Assembly: GCF_002994745.2 (NCBI RefSeq)
Contig: NC_037089.1
Span: forward strand, 17,962,641 to 18,026,640
From: Rosa chinensis
Taxonomy: Eukaryota; Streptophyta; Magnoliopsida; Rosales; Rosaceae
DNA: 64,000 nt
Direction of reading: 5' to 3'
A program made the translations under genes and the position numbers. Positions 1 to 13,400 of the stretch are shown here, piece after piece. Numbering within the stretch: position 1 is the first letter of the stretch; the number at the start of each line of letters is the position of its first letter. Below the pieces are notes generated by a model. That model ran no database searches, had not been told where the DNA came from, and saw only the letters and a list, made by a program, of their open reading frames with translations.

Positions 1-218
1 ATCGATATTTGAGAGAGAAATTATTGTCATTGATAATATGGGTCTCTTTATATAGAGGATTACAAGGCATAGAATCAGAGTTGTACAACGAAAGGTAATC
101 ATACATTTATTGGATATCTCTAAAATTCTTCGAGATTATCTCTAATTCTAACCCTATTTCCATTAGAGCAAGTAACATCGAGTTTGGGCAAGACACAAAT
201 TCTGGATTTACTTGAACA
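1..218 (-). repeat. Left (3') LTR of Copia copy 1, truncated by window start
   Basis: This stretch aligns along its whole length with 16000-16148 plus 17295-17360. On the minus strand it starts TGTTCAAGTAAAT at 218. The purine-rich run just outside it (219-230, minus strand CACAAGAGGGAG) is the polypurine tract expected before a 3' LTR. Confidence 0.9.
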
Positions 219-2872
219 CTCCCTCTTGTGTTACCCAAACATAGTGCTTCGACCTCTTGTTGCTTCATTAAAAACCTTGCTGAATAACAAAAACCCTGTG
301 GGACAAAAATAACATCGATCGAAGGGAAAAGAAATCACAACACACCCTTCACGTTTCGAGATCAACATGTAGATATCTCCCCCTGATGTCTGCGTCTCCC
401 ATTGATGATTACAATCATGGGAGTTCATATAACTTCCGCAAGCTAATGCTTGCAACATGTTTCTCGAACGTGGATTTGGGCAATGACTTAGTAAACAAGT
501 CTGTCACATTGTCCTTATTAGATCGAACCTGGTTCGCTTTGATCTTGAGGTGCTTCTTTTATTGCTGATTGTAGAAGAACTTGGGTGATATGTGCTTGGT
601 ATTGTCTCCTTTGATGTAGCATTGCTTCATTTGTTCAATGCAAGCAGCATTATCCTCATAAATGCTGGTAGGCTCATCTGTGGAAGACTTCATACCACAA
701 TTGCTTTGAATGTGCGTAACTATGGATCTAAGCCATATACTTTCACGGACTGCTTTATGAAAAGCAATAATCTCTGCATGGTTTGAAGAAGTAGTGAATA
801 GGGTATGTTTTGTAGACCTCCAAGATATCGCGGTCTTACCCATAGTGAATACATAACCAATTTGGGAACGACCTTTGTGTGGGTCAGAGAGGTACCCAGC
901 ATTAGTAAAACATTTCAAAACACTTATGTCGTTTTAGGATGGGGAAAGAGAAGCAGACCACTGTTGGTGACGTTCCTGACATATGATGGATCTGAATCCA
1001 TCTTCTCTTTGTAGGGATAGAACAAGCCCATATCGATAGTACCACTTAGGTATCAAAAGATATCTTTAACACCAGTCCAATGGCGTCGTGTTAGTGTAGA
1101 GCTATATCTTGCTAACAAGTTCACAGTGAAAGAGATGTCTGGTCTCGTGCATTGACCTAAATACAATAATGTGCCTATTGCACTTAGGTAGGGCACTTTT
1201 GCCTTTAGCACGTCTTCATCATCATCTTTTGGACGGAATGGATCCTTCTTTGGATCAAGACTATGGATGACCATTAGGGTGCTTGAAGGCTTAACTTTAT
1301 CAGTATTAAAATGCCTAAGCATATTTTGGTATAAGCTAATTGATGAATCAGAATACCATCTTCACGGTGCTCAAGTTCTAAACTAAGGCAAAACTGTGTT
1401 CTCTCAAGATCTTTCATCTCAAACTCGGATTTCAAGTGTTCAGCGGTTTCCCTTAACTCTTTAAGGGTGCCAATTATGTTCATGTCATCAACATAAACCG
1501 CTACTATTGCAAATCCGGAACTTGTTCTTTTTATGAACACACATGGGCATAGTTCATTGTTAACATATCCCTTCCCAATCAAGTAGTCACTTAGATGGTT
1601 ATACCACATCCGTCCGGATTGCTTCAATCCATATAGTGAACGTTTCAATCTTATTGCAATCGCTCTCCGTGGTTTAAAGCCACTTGATTTGGGTAACTAA
1701 AGTCCATCAGGGACCTTCATGTATATCTCTGTATCTAGATCCCCATATAGATACACAATAACCACATCCATGAGCTGCATGTTCAGTTTTTCAGAAACTA
1801 CCAAACTGACAAGGTAGCGGAACGTAATAACGTCCATTATGGGAAAATATGTCTCCTCGTAGTCGATTCTAGAGCGTTATGAGAAGCCTTATGCCACAAG
1901 GCGAGCTTTGTACCTTATAATCTCGTTTCTCTCATTACACTTTCTAACGAATACCCATTTATGACCAACTGGCTTGGTGTTGGGTGGTATTGGCACGACT
2001 TGCCCAAATACCTTTCTTTTTGTTGGAGAATCAAGTTCTGCCTAGATCGCATCTTTCCATTTTGGCCAATCAACTCTACGTTAGCATTCATCAACAGAGA
2101 GTGGTTCGATGTCATCAGTCTCAATAATCTCACTCGCTACATAGTACACGAATACATCATCAATGATGATGGAGCTTCGTTTCCACATCCTATATACACT
2201 AGTGTAATTTACAGAAATCTCTATGTTCTCAGGGATAAGTTATGACATTGAGGTGTCCCCAAAGATGTCTCTTGGACATAACCATAATCCGGAACATTTT
2301 CATGGGACGAATTTTGAGTATCGATAATCAAATGATTTGTTTGTGCCTCATTCGCTCTCTTTCTAGGGCGAGTATCCTTCGAACCAATCGATTTACTGCG
2401 CTTCCTCGCGGGACCTGTGGTCATAGACGTCACATCACTGCCAATATGGGTAGTGGCGCCATCTCCTGGTACCTCAAGAACGGTGTTACGTCCAGTATTT
2501 GGGACATCAATCCTTGCAGGCAGGTTTGCAGCAGATATATATGATCTCGTCACTTTGGCAACATTAGAAAAAGCATCAGGCAGAGTGTCTGCTACATTCT
2601 GAAGCTCAATTATTCTTCTCATTTCAAATTCGGACTGTGCGGTACGGAGACCGAGATGAGACATAGTGGCGACAAACCACGACAATTTATGTCATTCCTG
2701 CTGAATATATGTGTTCTTATCTCTAACCAACGATGGGAAGACTGTCTCATCAAAGTGACAATCCACAAATCTAGATGTAAAGAGATCTCCTGTCAAGAGT
2801 TTTAGGTAGCGAACGATAGTTGGAGACTTATATTCAACATATATGCCCATTCGTCGTTGTGGACCTATCTTA
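219..2872 (-). pseudogene. Copia pol remnant: RNase H, reverse transcriptase and preceding linker
   Basis: Minus-strand fragments in different frames carry recognisable Copia pol pieces. At 1274-1648 a fragment contains AVYVDDMNIIGT, the reverse transcriptase catalytic YVDD box, preceded by SLYGLKQSGRMWY. At 1053-1322 is the conserved segment VPYLSAIGTLLYLGQCTRPD. At 559-918 is RNase H with the EDNAACIEQM box and TKHISPKFF. At 1915-2685 are the weakly conserved N-terminal part of RT and the integrase-RT linker. Frameshifts and stops separate the pieces, so no polyprotein can be made. The coding trace stops at the CACTA insertion at 2873. Confidence 0.9.
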
Positions 2873-3340
2873 CACTACTACAAAAAGTTAATCACACAAC
2901 AGAACAGAAATCGTCTGTTGTGTGTTTAAGTGAACTCTATTGTACAACGGTATTTGTGATGTTCTGTTGTGTGAATGTCAACAAAGTGATAATTTTTTTC
3001 TCATAACTACATTGCACAACACAATTAAGTATTGTCCGTGGTCTGAGTCTTAAAACATTTAGCGGCAGATTTCCCTCCACTCTGAAGTCTTGGTTGCCTC
3101 TTGAAATCTGAAATTTGGGCTACTAGGTACAACAGTGCATTGAGATTTCCGTTGTGTGATTGAAAACTGGGTGCCAAATTTTGAGGAAGCTTGCTTAAAT
3201 GTCTTCCACTAGGTACGCCTAGTGCAAGCTGTAGAAATTGGACAACAGATTTAAGCTATTCTGTTGTGTGATATAGGAACATAAGCTATAACATTTTGAG
3301 CCAAAATGTTGTAGGCAGCATATTTCCCTCCATGTTTTGG
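2873..3340. repeat. Left subterminal repeat zone of the CACTA element
   Basis: Repeated GTTGTGTG, CACACAAC and ACAACAG motifs recur every 50-100 bases in both orientations. They match the motif set of the right end (7830-8574). Confidence 0.75.
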
Positions 3341-3585
3341 CATTTTGATTTTATATAGTGCACTCATACGACAGTTGGTTAAGTTTCTGTTGTGGGAGTA
3401 ACTTTAAGAATTTTTGCTCGGTTGAATTGCTGTATTGTGTTCAAAAGGAAAAAAGAAGAAAGAAAATAAAGCCTTTGGTTTCCCTTCGAGGCTTCGACAC
3501 TCTCTCTCAACAAAACGAAATGAAACTCCCAATCAGTCCTCTCTCACAAACCCTAAAGCTAGCGGCCGATTTGGATCTCTCTCAC

Positions 3586-3721
<136 letters not shown>

Positions 3722-4400
3722 AAGCTCTCCCAGTCTCTCAATCTGCAACCATGGCCTTCGTCTCAATCCATCGCATAAAACCATGGCCTTCATCGTTTCA
3801 GCAGTCAAGCAAGAAATCCCCAAACTCTCCTAATGTCCAAACCGTATAATTCTCCTATTTGTTCGACGGAGGAAGGACGGCCATGGAGACGGTATCGACT
3901 TTAGGAGAGTTCCGTCTGAATAGAGATTAGCGATGACCAAGCTCTCCACGACCTCTCTCTCGTTTCTGATGTCCTCATTGTCCTCCTCTGCTCTCTCGGC
4001 CTTCTCTTCGGCCAAATGAACATCTCGTCAGTTTCCCATTTTGTCCTCCACTTTCCTTCTGTGATGAGTTGCTTTTCTTTCTGATGATTTTGGTTTGGTT
4101 GTTGACTTGGGTTTTTGGGAAATTAGGGTAATTGGTATGAATTAGGGTTTTGGGTTGGTTGTTTCTGATTTTATTTTGAAATGATGATGAGCAATTTGGG
4201 TTTGGGTTTATACCATGATTTTGATGAAATGAGTGCAAAGATTGGGTGCTGTTTTGATGTTTTCCCTTAATTTCTTCCATTTGTTATGTTTCTGTGTGAT
4301 CTGAATTGAATCAATTGTCTTAGAGGTTCCTCCTGTGCAATGAACTATGCTTATGTTTTGTTATCTGCTATGTGCTTACATTTGTGATTTCATTTACTAG

Positions 4401-4991
4401 CCAGGGTTCTCTTATTTCTAATGGTAGAAAAGGCTCAGCTGACGAAAATTTCAATAATGAAAGGGTAAGTTTGGTTATGCACTTCTTAGGACAGAACGAA
4501 AAGCTTTCTATTCATATGTTTGTATTTATAATGGCCATAAATTTGGCTAACAACAATATGTTTGATGCAGATAAACAATGTGTATCAACACAGAAGAATG
4601 ACAATGGGACAAAGCAGTTCTCAAGGTAGGAATCTTGGGTTTGTTCTGTGTGTTTATTTCAACTCCAATTAAGTTGATGCCAATTGTGTACATCTTTGAA
4701 CAATGAACCAACTCCAATTGTCTGATATTGGTAGAGTTGTATTTAATCTGATATAGGTAAAGCATGCTCATTTAAGAATTTTTTTTCCTTTCCAGGTGTT
4801 CAGAATCTCACTCAAATTCCTTCCAAGGGTCTGAAAGAGACTAGTGGAAATGTGCATACTGGAGCACTTCCTTCTTGGTTTGCAGCAGATGAAGAAAGTC
4901 AGCTTAGTATTCCACTACAACTAGTTTCTAGTACCCTTCCTCCGTCAAATAAGTCAGGGAAGTCCAACAAATTAAACCCAAAATGAGTGGG
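4401..4991 (+). pseudogene. Captured host gene fragment (unidentified), at least three spliced exons
   Basis: Three exon-like pieces join in frame across canonical sites. The first ends NFNNER at a GTAAGT donor (about 4463). The second starts after GCAG at about 4570 and reads INNVYQHRRMTMGQSSSQ to a GTAGGA donor. The third starts after CCAG at about 4796 and reads GVQNLTQIPSKGLKETSG, later LPSWFAADEE, until a TGA near 4985. I do not recognise the family. The uncertain 5' part may include the pyrimidine-rich leader at 3420-3850. Lying inside the CACTA termini, it looks like transduplicated host sequence; whether it is transcribed cannot be told. Confidence 0.5.
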
Positions 4992-6768
4992 AAAGGTACT
5001 AGAAAAGAATTTGAGTTCGACAAACATAATTTAGTTAAGGTTGAAAGTCAATCTGAGATGCCAATCAAGATATAGCCTTACGTCAGCAAAAGGATGGTGA
5101 GTTCCATGTTCCCATTTACTGTGTCTATTTGTTGATGACGGAAAGTTCAAGATTTCTAAAGCTAGTTTCCTCTTTGATTGGTAGGATTTCTCTGTTCAGT
5201 GTTGTGGTACAACATTGGTTGCATGATATCTCATATATTCATGTTAGGACTCAGTATATGAATTTCATATGACATTTGGTAAAGTGGACATTAAGATAAT
5301 CCATCAAGGCTTATAGGCATTATTTTAAATTTGAAATAACCTTCCTATCTTGGTTGGGAAAATTAATTCATGAATACACTCAGACACACTCCATCCCATT
5401 CTACTTATGGGGATAAGAGATGATGTTTGACTCAAAGGCAATTGGCACGAAAACTAACTTTGAGCATTACCTCTCCAATAGAATCATTTAGTTTCCTTCA
5501 TTTCATTACAGTCAGATTGTATGTGGTCTAAAGTGACAGTAAAGAGACCATGCAGTGAAGTGATCTGATGATTGTGAGCCTTTATTTTATTGTTTTGTGC
5601 TTAAAATCTATGAAATGCAGACACAGCACATATCTGACAGACTCTTAAGGCTGAGACATTTTCTTGTGTGTTTCCTTTCATGCAGTGAACTGGTGCGGGT
5701 GAATAATTCTGTGTAGGTGAGCTAATTGAAAATTGGTTAGTGGTGTTGGGGTACAATTTTCATAGTTTATACTTCTTGTTGACATATTCTTGACGTACAA
5801 TATCCTGATTTTATTGAGATTTACTGTATCCATGTATGATGTATCCCATATGATCTGTGCATAGTAGCTTTTGTATTGTTGAGTGGTCTTTTGTGTAATT
5901 AAGTATCAGGTATCATGTAGTTCATAAGAGCTGAGTTCGATTTGGTTGCATGAATTTAAAAATATAAAGGATATCGGAAAAAAAAAGTAGATGGAAAAAT
6001 AATGCTCTTTCACCCTTAAGTACTTTGTAATTTAATTCTAGCATTTGATAATGCCGATAACTTCTTGTATTTGGGTTTTTCTGTTTGTCCTTTTCTTCCA
6101 TTATGTTGTCTATAAAATTTAGAATTCAAGCACTATTAGTGATCTTTTAGGGTAACTTAATTGGGCTGGGTTGGTGTTCTTTTCTTTTAAGGGGTTTTTT
6201 ACTTTTTGCAGTTGCATTATGGGAGGGATAGTAGAGGCTTGTAGGAGAGATGGCATCACCTGCTGTCTTAAAAGGGGAAGGACATTATGGGAAAAGCAAT
6301 AAGAATTAGAGACTTAAGTTTTGTATGACACTAGTAGAGGAAGGACCTGGTGCTAGTAGGTAATGATTCATGAGAGGTCACATACTTATTTGGGCTCTAA
6401 GTTCCAAATCTAAAGCTCTATCTTTTTACATTCTTAAAGTTTATTTTTCAATGCACACTCTGCTTTAATTGGAACAATTCATTCCAATGTTATCTTGGTA
6501 TTTGAGTTCTCATGTTATCTTGGTTGATCCATTTTGTTTTCTCAGTGTGTCACAGAAGAGGGTTTTGAGCTAACAAGAGCGACGCTCGTGACTATAAAAT
6601 TAAGAAGAGCTAAGTTCTCGTATTTTGTTTCCCTCATTGTGTCAAAGGAATTGATGTTTATGTGATTTGATGCAATGCCTTTTATTTTTCAACATTTAAT
6701 TAAAAAATTGCATCTGTAAGTTTAAAAAATTGCATCTGTAAGTTTATTAATGGTGGTTTGGATTTACA

Positions 6769-6847
6769 GGTGTTGTTTTCCTGTATGTGGTTGACAAAGT
6801 CTCAGCTGATTCGTATAAGGTTGTGGAGTTCCCTGAAAATGTCAAGG
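6769..6847 (+). pseudogene. Captured exon-like segment, unidentified
   Basis: After a TTTACAG acceptor the segment reads VVFLYVVDKVSADSYKVVEF and ends at a GTATAT donor. The family was not recognised. It lies between the unidentified exons at 4.4-5.0 kb and the ATG18-like exon at 7263, within the CACTA element, and may belong to either captured gene. Confidence 0.35.
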
Positions 6848-7262
6848 TATATGCTTTCGTCTTGGTGCTCTCTGAAAATTTGAAAAGTTTCATGCTTTCA
6901 TTGAAACAGAATGATAACAAATAAGGGCCCTGGAAGTTTAGGTCTCTAGCTTATGGATTATAAAGTTTTGCTTCAATGTAATTGAGTACTTGTGTTGTGG
7001 GTTCATAAGAAGAGCATGGAATTCAAAGTTCCTGCTCTTCTTCTCTTTTGTCACTAATCTATTTAAGTATCAATGGATGAACACAATTTGGTTCACCTGC
7101 TTCTTGTTTCAGTTGCTTCTTATGCATAATAATATGCATAGAAAAATCCAATTAGTATACCGTCTTAATCTAGAAACTATCATGAAAATTGACATGAAAT
7201 TTGCAAACTTGTTAAGAGTTTACATGTTCGGTTTTTGTTTATAATGATATGATCTTTTGCAG

Positions 7263-7389
7263 ATGTGCTCCCAAGGTATTTCAGCTCAAAATGGTCAGTG
7301 GCCAAATTTCACTTGCAGGAAGGTCTACAACATATTGTTGCCTTTGGCAAGCGGAAGAATACCATCATGATCATTGGCATGGATGGAAG
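7263..7389 (+). pseudogene. Captured ATG18/WIPI-like exon inside the CACTA element
   Basis: The segment lies between a TTTTGCAG acceptor and a GTACCT donor and reads [20 protein letters not shown] followed by a segment containing [18 protein letters not shown]. That matches the C-terminal blade of plant ATG18 (a PI3P-binding beta-propeller of autophagy), where VLP-YFSSEWS and a late IVAFG...GMDG block are typical. The frame is uninterrupted across the exon. The rest of the propeller, including the FRRG lipid-binding motif, is not found in the window, so this is a fragment and not a working gene. The family assignment rests on recalled family consensus, not on a search. Confidence 0.65.
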
Positions 7390-7575
7390 GTACCTAAAAT
7401 TGCTTGCTGGTTTCCTCACTTTTTTTCATGTCTTGATTTGTGATTTCGATTTTGTAACAAGAATACAGTGAATCAATTGAAGTTTGTTTCAATGCTTATA
7501 AAATTGTATATGGTGAATCAATTGAAGTTTGTTTGATGTATCAAAGTGGCTTATTCCATGTTATTTTGGCATCTT

Positions 7576-7650
7576 ATAGTAGAAAATGATGCAAAAAATG
7601 AAGAGGCTGATATTGAGGAGCTAGCAGTTGCAAATCAGGTGGCAAAGTAA
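7576..7650 (+). pseudogene. Captured terminal exon-like segment
   Basis: After a TTATAG acceptor-like site the frame reads ENDAKNEEADIEELAVANQV, then a TAA. It is an acidic C-terminal tail of unknown family within the captured region of the CACTA element. Confidence 0.3.
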
Positions 7651-7829
7651 TTGTGAATGGAACAGCAGTTGGAATGATTTTATATCAGCTTTTGATTCAA
7701 GTGTAGCTAGCTAGAAATGATTTCTTGTTTGGTACATTATCTGGTTACTTGAATGTATCGATGTTTGAAAAATGGTAATTGAATGATATGGATTAGAGCA
7801 CTGTTTTTGTGGTAATTACTATCCAATAT

Positions 7830-8574
7830 TCAGTCATACAACACAATAAAACAATGTGTTGTATGACTGCAAAAGAGTTCAAAATTAAGGCTTCTCCTAC
7901 AACACTCATTGGCTGTTAGCTAATTTGATTACAATATTCACACCATAGCTAACCAAATGTAGTTGTTGTGTGAACTAACAACCAACAACAAAAGAAACAA
8001 AATTCTATTGTGTGAGATTGATAACACACAACATAAATAAAATTGTCTCTGTTGTCTGAATGTAATAACAGACAAGGGAGATAATTTCACTTTGGTTGTC
8101 TGTTACGTATCTCAGACAACAAAGAATGAGTTATAGCTGTTATGTGTTATGAATCTCAGACAACAATAAATGAGTTATAGCTGTTGTGTGTTATGTGTCT
8201 CAGACAACAAAGAGAAAATTATAGCTGTTGTGTGTTATTGATCTTAAACAACAAATAATCAATCATAGCTGTTGTGTGTTATGAATCTCAGACAACAAAG
8301 AAAGAGTTATGGCTATTGTATGTTATGAATCTCAGACGACAGCAGAAATTATCTTCTGTTGTCTGAATGGCTCGACGCATCTTCCCACATGCCATGGCAG
8401 CACATGCCTGCGTAGAATTCACACAACATAAAATAACTATTCACTTATTATCAGACGATAGTGGAATCATCGTTGTGTGATGTTTCAATCACACAACACT
8501 GACTTAGACAACGATAGACTTCTTCATCAGACAATAGAAATCCACCGTTGTCTGATTAACTTTTTGTAGTAGTG
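7830..8574. repeat. Right subterminal repeat zone of the CACTA element
   Basis: At least five tandem-like units of about 60 bp contain CTGTTGTGTGTTATGAATCT and CAGACAACAA between 8040 and 8350, followed by further inverted motifs up to the terminus. This is the densest motif array of the element. Confidence 0.8.
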
Positions 8575-8645
8575 TTAGTACACTGTGGAGGCGTAATAGG
8601 CACATAAATGGCACACACAAATATGCATAAGTACGAGATATCAAG

Positions 8646-10493
8646 TAACTTGATACACATTTACGCAAGCGTACGTATCATTGTCAAGATAGGGAAATAT
8701 TATGCCCAAAGTTTATCGTACCACGGGGATTAGTGGCTAACCCACAATCCTTGGGTGGTCGGAACTAAAGTCACTAAGCAAATAAAGGAGATAAAACAAA
8801 TAAAATAAAATAAAACTAATCTAAGGCACCAAGCCTTAGCAATGCTCGGCTTTGATTTTCACCAAAGCTTAATCAAAACTAAGAACCTAGTGGTGGATAT
8901 GCACAAATGAGTGGAATAGTTCAATGTTTAGGGGTTGATTCTAACTTAACAAATAATAATGAAATGTAAAGTAACTAATAAAAATGCAAAAGAAATTAAT
9001 AAAAGTGTAAACAATATAAATGAGAATGTCGGGTGTTAGGGAGGATCCTTCACCAAATCTCATGTGTCGGAAGCTAATCTAATGTAGATGCATATTTCCT
9101 ATTTTGGCGGCAGTCGTATCCAAGGCGGTTCAAGGCTCAAGGACCGAAATTCCCTTTCATGGTATTCCTACTCCAGTTCAAGGGCCGTAAGAACTCATTT
9201 GGCATGAATTAGAGCCGGTTCAAGGGTCACTAATTCACATCAAGAGGCGTAAAGATCGAGGAATTAGACTACTAAGCGACCCGCCCGCGCAATCACGCAA
9301 CGGGTGTAAATCACCATGCTTATAACCCCTCGAATACGAAATTGAAGGTTTCTAGCTTAGGAATTAGAGGGGTTCAAGCCTCTAACTCCGTCCTAGACAT
9401 GCTCAAAATACACACCCTAGAGTTGACTAGGCTCCTAGATATGCATTTTAACCCAACAAAAATAGATATAAACATCCATCATATGAAAATTGCATCATTA
9501 CATTAAATTAAACATCTTTTACACAAAATTTGGGTTAGGGACACAACCCTAAAACCCAACAAGAAAATTACTCACAACCCATAACTATGAACATCAAAGA
9601 TACAAAATTCAAAGAGAAAAGATTATTGAAGTGTAGGAGAACACAAAGGTAGCCACAATTAACTAGGAAGCTAATATGACTTCCCTTAAATTACAACTCC
9701 CACAAATACCTAAAGCTTGAATCTTGTAACTCTTGATGAATCCTTGAAGCTTGTGTGAGAAATTCTATGAATACCCAAAAGAAAACTAAAACTATTATGA
9801 AAAATGTAGGAGGAGAATGGGAAAGAGAGAGAGCAGCCCAAAAGGGCTGCCTCTGTTTTAGGTGTGGTGCGGCAACTGTTGGTCTGTTCTGTTGGGATGG
9901 TGTGGTTCAGCTGGTTTTATAAGAGGATAAGGGAAGGAGCACGTGGATAGTGATGATCGTGAGAGAAATGAAGGAATAAAAAATAGGTGGCTCTGATTGG
10001 GGGAGAGAGAACGTAGAGACTAGGTCTATTGGTCAAACATAAAGGAAAAGCAAAATGAGGAAATGGGTCATGGATGGCACGTGGTGGTCTCCTGGAGACC
10101 AAGAAAGACTAAAAGCTAGCTATTCAATTAGCTTAATTAATCCCAAAGTGCAGCTTCCTTTCTTTCAACTTTTCTTTATTCTTTTTTTTTTCTTTTCTAT
10201 TTCTTCTTTCTTTCTTTTTTTCTCTCCTTGTAATTTCACGCACATGCCGCAATTATGCATAATTGCATTCTGCTTCTTTCCTGGCTTTGACCGTGGTTAA
10301 CTGCATCAACAATTTCGTCTCTTTCTCGAAAACTTCATTTTACTCCATTTTTGTACCATTTTATCTTAATTTCTGCAATTCCGCTTATTATCTACAAAAT
10401 AAATAAAAATAGATTAATTACATATTAATTGACTTGAGGATTAACTTATTTTTGTATTTTAGAAATAATTACACACATAAATGCGTATAATCA
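8646..10493 (+). mobile_element. Solo LTR A of a large-LTR (about 1.85 kb) retrotransposon family
   Basis: The unit begins TAACTTGATACAC and ends ATAATCA, a decayed TG..CA pair. It is flanked by a perfect 5 bp duplication TCAAG (8641-8645 and 10494-10498). It aligns with two other copies here (17410-20194, same orientation; 13779-15659, opposite), which share the blocks around GTACCACGGGGATTAGTGGC and CCAAGCCTTAGCAATGCTCG. There is no internal coding region and no second LTR, so it is best read as a solo LTR left by LTR-LTR recombination. The minus-strand open frames inside are not genes. Confidence 0.75.
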
Positions 10494-10498
10494 TCAAG

Positions 10499-13400
10499 CG
10501 TGAGTTGTAACGCAGAATAAGGTTGGGTGGCGGTGGGTCGTAGATGAATTTAGCGTCGCTATGTGCAATATTGCATATCCCCAAGCGGAAACAGGGAAAT
10601 TGGTGCGCATAATCAATGTTCATGCTATCATTTGTAAATGCTTAATAGCGGCTTCCATGAGACCATTTTGGGTATGAACATGAGGAACTAGATGCTCTAC
10701 ATCAATCCCCAGTGATATGTAATTGTCATCGAACGTTTTTGATGTAACTCCCCAACATTATCAAGTCGAATTGACTTAATCTGATGGTCTGGGTAGTGAG
10801 CTCGTAGACGGATAATCTAGGCTAGGAGTTTAGCATATGCAGCATTTCGAGTGGATAACAGCACGACATGTGACCAACGTATCGACGCATCAACCAATAC
10901 CATAAAGTATTTAAAAGGTCCGCAAGATGGTTGAATTGGTCCACAAATATCCCTTGGATTCTCTATAAGAACGGAATGAGTATTTTTGGATCCTTTCCGT
11001 AGGACGGTCTTAGTTATAATTTTCCTAAGGAACAGGCTTTGTAAAATGAGCGAGGGGCCTTAGAAGCAACCAATGAGGATTTTGGTTAGGTATGAGCGTC
11101 TGAAGCGCTATTCGAAGCAAAATTTGTGACTACATCACCCATCATGGCATTGGAACCATGGGAAGTAGCATCCATGGTGCCATGGCCATGGGTAACGTCA
11201 TTTATGGCATTGTCAAGGGGACAGAGGCAGCCCTTGGGCGGCAGTGGACGGCGACGGTACCAGAGACTGTTGCAGCGGTGCTCACACTAAGTCTGGGAAT
11301 CAATCTTTGATTTTTGCTTCTTTTCGCTCGAAAGAATGGATGTCCGTATGAAGTTTTAGTATATGAATCATCATATCACGACCAGGATATTGTAGTCGGT
11401 CATGCCAAAGCCAGTATGTGTCAGAATCCAAGAGATATTCTCTTATCATATTATTGGATTCAATAGGTTGAATTGTAGTGACATAAAGTCCACTAGATTG
11501 ATACATAAGCTTCTCTAAGATGCGCTTTCATCCGCAATCATTAGAGGTAATGTAAAGGAACTCTTTTTCGTTCTCAGTATGCGTTTCTGCATGAAATCCG
11601 TTGGCTCTGATATCTTTAAAGCTCAATAAGGTTTGATTTGCCTTAGGAGCGTAGAGAGTTTCTGAGACATTAATCAAGGTGCCATTTGGCAATAGGAATT
11701 GGGTCATTCCATGTCCTTAAACTAAACCTGATGGCCCAGCCATCGTAGTCACAGAGGAATATGTAGGCAACATCTCTAAGAATAATTACCTATGGCAGAG
11801 AATGGTATGCGTAGTCACACTATCTGCAAGACATTGCAATTATCCAGAATTCATTCCTAAAAGAAAAAGCTGGTAATTAAAAAAGAATCGTAATTATCCA
11901 GAATCTGATCTTAAGACCTTCCGAGACATCACACTTACTTTGGATGAGCCTACTTTGAAGAAAGACTAAACTATTAGCATTCACTACAAAAAAATAATAT
12001 GGCAATTGCTTACATCTCTTGGAAAATAAAAGACTTAATCAAAATCGCCAGTCTCTTGGCCCTTGAAGTCTTCCACCCTAAGAGCGAGATTGTCATCTTG
12101 ATCTTCTTACTCTTCTTGCTCTATGTAATGTGCTTCCCTTACTTCATGATACACCTTGTATGCGCCTGCAACATTCTAGGATACTCTACATGCTTTGACC
12201 CAATGTTTGGATGCTCCACATCGAAGACAAGTATCATTATGGTTAGGCTCCCTTGATCAAGGGCCTTTAGGGGCGCGTTGAGGACGACTTCTTTCCTTAC
12301 TGGCGTCACCACCATAGCCAGAGGCTTGGCCTCTTTCTCTCTTCACATGTTGACATACACAGTTCCATGTACGCCTATCTTGGTGGTTTCCTTTCTCTTT
12401 AGGGCTAGAGTATGGACCAAAACGTCCAGAATTATCCTTACTCTTAGAGTTTCACTCCTTACGTCCTCCCTTAGGGGGGGACTATAATTAGACTCCAGAA
12501 TAGACTTGGTTCCCACGGGTCTAGAATTATAGTTCTTCACAAGGATATTGTCGTGCTTCTTAGCTACATTCATGGGTGCCAATAAGCTCATAAAACCTTG
12601 TGATGTGTCCTGCATTTACATTAATTCGATAATTCTTTGCAATCATCAGTGCAGAGACGGGGAATGTAAGGAGAGTTTTCTTGATCAACATTTCATCAGT
12701 GATGGTCTTACCACATAACTCCATCAAAACTTGATACGAAGGGCTTTCGAATTGTAGTCAAATACGGACTTGAAGTCACAGAAGCGGAGGCTATGTCATC
12801 TCACTTCTAAATCTGGAAGCAGGGAGTCATGAACGTTGCCAAAACGCTGCTCGAGTTCTACCCATAGCTTTCGAGGGTCTTCCTCATTGAGGTACTCATT
12901 CTGGAGCGCGTCATTCATGTGCCTTGTTATGAGAATTATGGCTTTAGCTTCATTGGCCTCTCTTGTAGCTCTATTCGCTTAATAAGTTGCAACTTGTTGA
13001 GGAGTAAGCACGTTCTGACTTGGCTCTTGGATCGTATCTAGGATCCCATCAGTCTTAAAATGTTGGCGTATATCACGGACTCACTTGTGGTATCTTGCCC
13101 CTATTGTCTCCAGTGGAACAAAGTTCAACTTATTCAGGTTACTCATCCTGAAAAACAACAAAAGATTAGGGTTAGTTTCAAAGCGAAAAAGGCTACCACG
13201 AAAATAACAAAATTTCTCAGAGTAGTCGTTTCCAAGAAATTAAAGATTTCTAAGTGTAGTCACTTCCAAGAAATCCGATTCCAAAAGGAATTGGGTTAGA
13301 TAGAAACAATGATGTGTTTGTGGTCGATCATAACATCTTAACAACCTCTAAGTTTGGAGGACTCTACAAGCTCCAAGCTTGGAGGTCTTCCAAACTTAAA

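Noticed and set aside
8040..8350. CRISPR-like array of repeats
   Set aside because: The periodic repeats are the subterminal motif array of a plant CACTA element, with diverged units and no CRISPR architecture.
8646..10493. Solo LTR family read as a MULE with 6 bp duplications and weak inverted repeats
   Set aside because: Shifting the boundary by one base gives TG..CA ends and 5 bp duplications in all three copies, a better fit to LTRs.
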